From Gammaproteobacteria bacterium UBA7310 (GTDB lineage Bacteria; Pseudomonadota; Gammaproteobacteria; Pseudomonadales; Ketobacteraceae), in NCBI GenBank assembly GCA_002471665.1, contig DKQK01000017.1, positions 80,887 through 144,886 of the forward strand: DNA of 64,000 nucleotides, read 5' to 3'. This document shows positions 61,424 to 64,000 of the stretch, piece after piece. Position 1 is the stretch's first letter; each line of letters begins with the position of its first letter. A model generated the notes under the pieces. That model was not told the DNA's origin. It did no database searches and saw only the letters and a list, made by a program, of their open reading frames with translations. The translations under genes were made by a program, and so were the position numbers.

Positions 61424-62428
61424 ATGTCTACTGCATTCATTCCTGCCCGTTACTTCCGGGCGCTGTTAATCATGCTCCGGGAACGGGGCCTGGAGCTGTC
61501 TGAACCCCTGGCGCTGATGGGGGAAACAGCTGAGTTCGTGACCTCCCAAAAAGAGGATTTCCTCACGCTGGCGCAGGTGGAAGCCCTTGTGGAATGGGCG
61601 GTGCAGCAGACCGGGTCAACGGCCCTGGGCATGTACCTGGGGGCGCGACTGAACCTCTCGGCCCATGGTATCGCCGGTTATGCCGGGCTGTGTGCGGCCA
61701 ATCTGGGCGAGGCCCTGCGGGTGGCGCAGCGCTTTCAGCCGCTGGTGATGCCCATGACCAACCTGGTGGTGGAAGAGCACCCGGATGTGAGCCATGTGCT
61801 CATTGAGCCGTCTGTGGTGGTGTCGGAGCCCACTTGCCAGGTGATCCTGGATACTACAGTGGCCTCCATCTATGTGCAGGGCCGTTACCTGTACCCGGAG
61901 CCGTGGCAGGAGGTAAGTGCTTATATTCCTTATGCGGAGAGCCGCTATGACGCGGATGCGTTAAAGGCTTTCAGCGATGTAAGTATTCACTTTCAGGCCA
62001 GCGAACTGCGCCTGACCATACCGACCCAACTGTTGAGCTATCCTCTGGCGCTGGCCAACGAGCAGGCCTTCAATCACGCTGTGCGTCAGTGTGAGGCACT
62101 GATGAGCGCCATTCCCCGCCCCGGTGGCCGGGCAGAGGTCTTGCGTCAGGCTCTGCTCAATGGCGGCCTGCCGTTGCCTTCCCTGGAAAAACTGGCGCAA
62201 ACCCGCCATGTGTCCGAGCGTACCCTGCGCCGGCAGTTGCTGCAGGAAGGGGTGCGCTGGCGCGAGCTGGTGACCGAAGTCAAAATGGCCCTGGCGCAAC
62301 AGTTTCTGGCGGCAGGCAATGACAGCATCACCGCAATCGCCTTACGCTTGGGCTATAACGACAGCGCCAATTTTGCCCGGGCTTTCCGCCGCCACTGTGG
62401 CATGAGCCCCAGCCAATGGCGTCAATAA
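61424..62428 (+). CDS. AraC-family regulator with AraC-type N-terminal ligand domain
   Basis: A 334-residue regulator. The N-terminal ligand-binding domain (about residues 20-210, LNLSAHGIAGYAGLCAANLG) is of the type seen in OruR/ArgR-like members. The C-terminal double helix-turn-helix (LEKLAQTRHVSERTLRRQLL, IALRLGYNDSANFARAFRRH, GMSPSQWRQ) fits the AraC signature. Divergent from the hydrolase-SDR operon across 115 bases, which is its most likely target; the ligand is unknown. Confidence 0.9.
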   Translation: MSTAFIPARYFRALLIMLRERGLELSEPLALMGETAEFVTSQKEDFLTLAQVEALVEWAVQQTGSTALGMYLGARLNLSAHGIAGYAGLCAANLGEALRVAQRFQPLVMPMTNLVVEEHPDVSHVLIEPSVVVSEPTCQVILDTTVASIYVQGRYLYPEPWQEVSAYIPYAESRYDADALKAFSDVSIHFQASELRLTIPTQLLSYPLALANEQAFNHAVRQCEALMSAIPRPGGRAEVLRQALLNGGLPLPSLEKLAQTRHVSERTLRRQLLQEGVRWRELVTEVKMALAQQFLAAGNDSITAIALRLGYNDSANFARAFRRHCGMSPSQWRQ

Positions 62429-62449
62429 CCTCAATTTAAAGGAGATCCC

Positions 62450-62887
62450 ATGATGGTGCCCGCTGCCTGGTTTCAAACCACCATTCGTCTGCAACCCCGT
62501 GCACGGGGCTTCCACCTGGTGACCCACGAGATAATGGCCGCGCTGCGCGAGCCTCTGCAACAATACCAGGTGGGGTTGGCCCATTTCTTTATCCAGCACA
62601 CCTCGGCGTCACTTACCATTAATGAGAACGCCGACCCGGATGTACGGGCGGATATGGAATCCCATTTCAATTATATTGTGCCGGAAAACCAGCCCTACTA
62701 TTTACATACTTTGGAAGGCAGTGACGACATGCCGGCCCACATCAAGCACAGCCTGTTGGGCAGCAGTATCAGCATTCCCATTGGGCAGGGGGCGTTGGCA
62801 TTGGGCACCTGGCAGGGCATTTACCTGTGTGAGCACCGGGACCATGCCGGTGGGCGCACGGTGGTAGTGACCCTGAATGGGGCATAG
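62450..62887 (+). CDS. yjbQ: YjbQ-family protein (UPF0047; secondary thiamine-phosphate synthase)
   Basis: A 145-residue cytoplasmic protein of the YjbQ family, some members of which have weak thiamine-phosphate synthase activity. Markers: GLAHFFIQHTSASLTINENA, PDVRADMESHFNYIVPEN, PAHIKHSLLGSSISIPIGQG, LGTWQGIYLCEHRDHAGGR. The conserved histidines and Glu form a metal-binding site. A strong ribosome site AAAGGAG is 6 bases before the ATG. It follows the AraC gene by 21 bases. Confidence 0.92.
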   Translation: MMVPAAWFQTTIRLQPRARGFHLVTHEIMAALREPLQQYQVGLAHFFIQHTSASLTINENADPDVRADMESHFNYIVPENQPYYLHTLEGSDDMPAHIKHSLLGSSISIPIGQGALALGTWQGIYLCEHRDHAGGRTVVVTLNGA

Positions 62888-63117
62888 ATAGATCTATAAG
62901 CCTGATTTTTAACCAATTTTTAGTCAAGCTGATATAAAAAAACAACTATCAATATCAAAAGGTTTGAACTTAAGGGGTAATAGAAAAATAGATCATAGAT
63001 TCATGATTTTATAGATAAAAATAAAATCGATTTTTTAGGAAATTTTTTAGCAAAGTTCTCTAGGTCGTCTATAAATATCTTTACCTCTTGGGGTTAGTCG
63101 ATTTTGAGGACAGTGAG
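62888..63117 (+). promoter_or_regulatory. AT-rich region upstream of the SutA-like gene
   Basis: This 230-base gap is far richer in A and T than the rest of the window, with many A and T runs and repeated TAGAT/ATAGAT words (for example near 62886-62899 and 62989-63016). It holds no gene. It may act as an UP-element or as a target for nucleoid proteins such as MvaT or H-NS. The gene start has a good GAGGA ribosome site at about 63106. Confidence 0.55.
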
Positions 63118-63351
63118 ATGAGCTATAACAACGATTCTGATGACAGCAAAACCAATGACGATTCCAGCGTGATCACCTTCGATGATGGTCGTGACCGTTC
63201 CTTGAGCTCCCGTGAAGCAGAGCGCCGTCAGTTGGAAGCGGACATGGCCCGCTTTCTTAACCATGGTGGTGAGATCAAGCAGATAGACCGGGATGTGCGG
63301 ATGGACCCACCCCGCAAACCAGAATCCAACTATGGCAGCCGCCCCATCTGA
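63118..63351 (+). CDS. sutA: SutA-family RNA polymerase-binding regulator
   Basis: SutA of Pseudomonas aeruginosa binds RNA polymerase and promotes expression during slow growth. This 77-residue protein has the same plan: an acidic disordered start (SYNNDSDDSKTNDDSSVITF), a central helix (SSREAERRQLEADMARFLNH), then a basic tail whose ending DPPRKPESNYGSRPI closely matches the SutA ending as I recall it. The N-terminal acidic part is shorter than in Pseudomonas (about 105 residues in total there). The chosen ATG 63118 has GAGGA upstream. Monocistronic between an AT-rich region and a terminator. Confidence 0.82.
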   Translation: MSYNNDSDDSKTNDDSSVITFDDGRDRSLSSREAERRQLEADMARFLNHGGEIKQIDRDVRMDPPRKPESNYGSRPI

Positions 63352-63469
63352 GCGCGGTAAAAGGATTTCAGCCTTATACTCTTATTGGAAGTATCTTTGT
63401 TTGGACTGTGTTTTCATAGCAAGTAACGCTAATAGACAGTTGAAAACAGTTAGTGACTTGAGATTTAAC

Positions 63470-63495
63470 GCCCCGATTATTCGGGGCTTTTTTTT
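63470..63495 (+). terminator. Rho-independent terminator after the SutA-like gene
   Basis: GCCCCGA (63470-63476), TTAT loop, TCGGGGC (63481-63487), then eight T. Confidence 0.93.
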
Positions 63496-63523
63496 GCTGG
63501 TGTGGTTTGTCTGTGAAGGGGAT

Positions 63524-64000
63524 TCAGGCGCTGCGGGCAATGAGCGCCACGGCATCCACCAGCTCATCCAGCGAATGGATTTCGACACTGGGTTGGCACA
63601 GGCCGGAATCCTGCTTTTTGTTCTCATTAAACCAGATGGTGTGGTAACCCAGTGCCCGGGCTGCTTCCACGTCTTCCTGGGGATGATCACCAATGTGAAT
63701 GGCCTGGCGGGCGCTGATGCCCATCACCGTCAGGGCCCGCTCGAACATGGCTTTGTGTGGTTTTGGCTGACCTTCGGTTTCGGAGGAGAAGTGCCCCTTA
63801 AACCAGTGTTCGATGCCGATCATCCCCAGATTGGCGTTGCCGTTGGTGAGTGCGATCAGCGGGTATTGGGCTGACAGGGTTTCCAGTATCCCTTCTGCCT
63901 GATGGAACAGAGTGATCTGATTGCGGCCCCGATAGAACACGGCAAAAGCCTGTTCACTCATTGCATGGGCACGGTCGTGTGCCAGGCTGGCATTGCTGAA
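63524..64000 (-). CDS. HAD-superfamily hydrolase (YigB/YjjG-like), 5' end outside window
   Basis: A haloacid-dehalogenase-type phosphatase. The frame is open through the window edge at 64000, giving 158 residues that start inside the cap domain (FSNASLAHDRAHAMSEQAFA), then motif II LIALTNGNA, motif III lysine in GQPKPHKAMFERAL, and motif IV HIGDHPQEDVEAARALGYHT. The N-terminal DxD motif is missing only because the gene runs off the window. The ending matches YigB-type flavin or small phosphate phosphatases. An internal ATG at 63961 is not the true start. Confidence 0.88.
   Translation of the reverse strand, partial: FSNASLAHDRAHAMSEQAFAVFYRGRNQITLFHQAEGILETLSAQYPLIALTNGNANLGMIGIEHWFKGHFSSETEGQPKPHKAMFERALTVMGISARQAIHIGDHPQEDVEAARALGYHTIWFNENKKQDSGLCQPSVEIHSLDELVDAVALIARSA

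Overview
The window reads as one stretch of a gammaproteobacterial chromosome, most likely a lipid- or hydrocarbon-using, probably marine member of the Pseudomonadales/Oceanospirillales (Ketobacter-, Alcanivorax- or Marinobacter-like). This rests on protein families: CmoA/CmoB, UbiK, ComM, a SutA-type RNA polymerase-binding protein, PA2778/PA2779-type proteins, a fatty acyl-CoA reductase, a FadL-type porin and a PEP-CTERM protein. Genes are tightly packed. I saw no rRNA, tRNA, CRISPR array, insertion sequence or prophage.

Layout. 1-6.3 kb: end of ureG, then the urea ABC transporter urtABCDE. 6.4-8.6 kb: ergothioneine genes egtB-egtD on the minus strand. 8.8-12.7 kb: a secreted collagen-like/coiled-coil protein, a TorF-type porin, a LysR regulator and an exported DJ-1/PfpI protein. 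12.8-18.9 kb: a nine-gene N-type F1Fo ATPase operon (atpDCQBEFAG, no atpR). 19-26 kb: rep helicase, an SDR/acyl-CoA dehydrogenase/unknown trio, cmoAB and a small conserved protein. 26-28.3 kb: cobalamin riboswitch and btuB. 28.6-35.1 kb: a lipid module of fatty acyl-CoA reductase, FadL-type porin, TetR regulator, DUF6285 protein, aminoglycoside-phosphotransferase-like kinase and lipocalin-like protein. 35.2-43.5 kb: comM, two 7TMR-DISM signalling proteins (hybrid kinase and diguanylate cyclase), PA2778/PA2779 pair, ubiK. 43.6-47.1 kb: glnK-amtB, a PEP-CTERM protein, a DUF4124 protein. 47.1-54.1 kb: speE and speA, then a glutamine synthetase-like ligase, an aldehyde dehydrogenase and an iron alcohol dehydrogenase. 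54.1-59.6 kb: DUF523 protein, TetR regulator and a divergent RND pump pair. 59.6-64 kb: an epoxide hydrolase-like/SDR pair, AraC regulator, YjbQ, SutA-like protein and a cut HAD phosphatase.

A nitrogen theme links distant genes. Sigma-54 -24/-12 elements with the exact GG-N10-GC spacing lie upstream of urtA, the TorF-type porin and glnK-amtB. Each has NtrC-like GGTGC elements about 100-190 bp upstream of the predicted start. A fourth sigma-54 element precedes the PEP-CTERM gene. A 20-bp palindrome before the lipocalin-kinase operon recurs, matching at 15 of 20 bases, before the FadL-type gene; the TetR gene lies between them. The most unusual items are the N-ATPase (no AtpR, Met where the first-helix ion ligand is expected, delta-like tail on subunit b), the lipid module, the split EphD-like gene pair and the collagen-like protein. 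All functions are inferred from sequence reading only; no database search was run.
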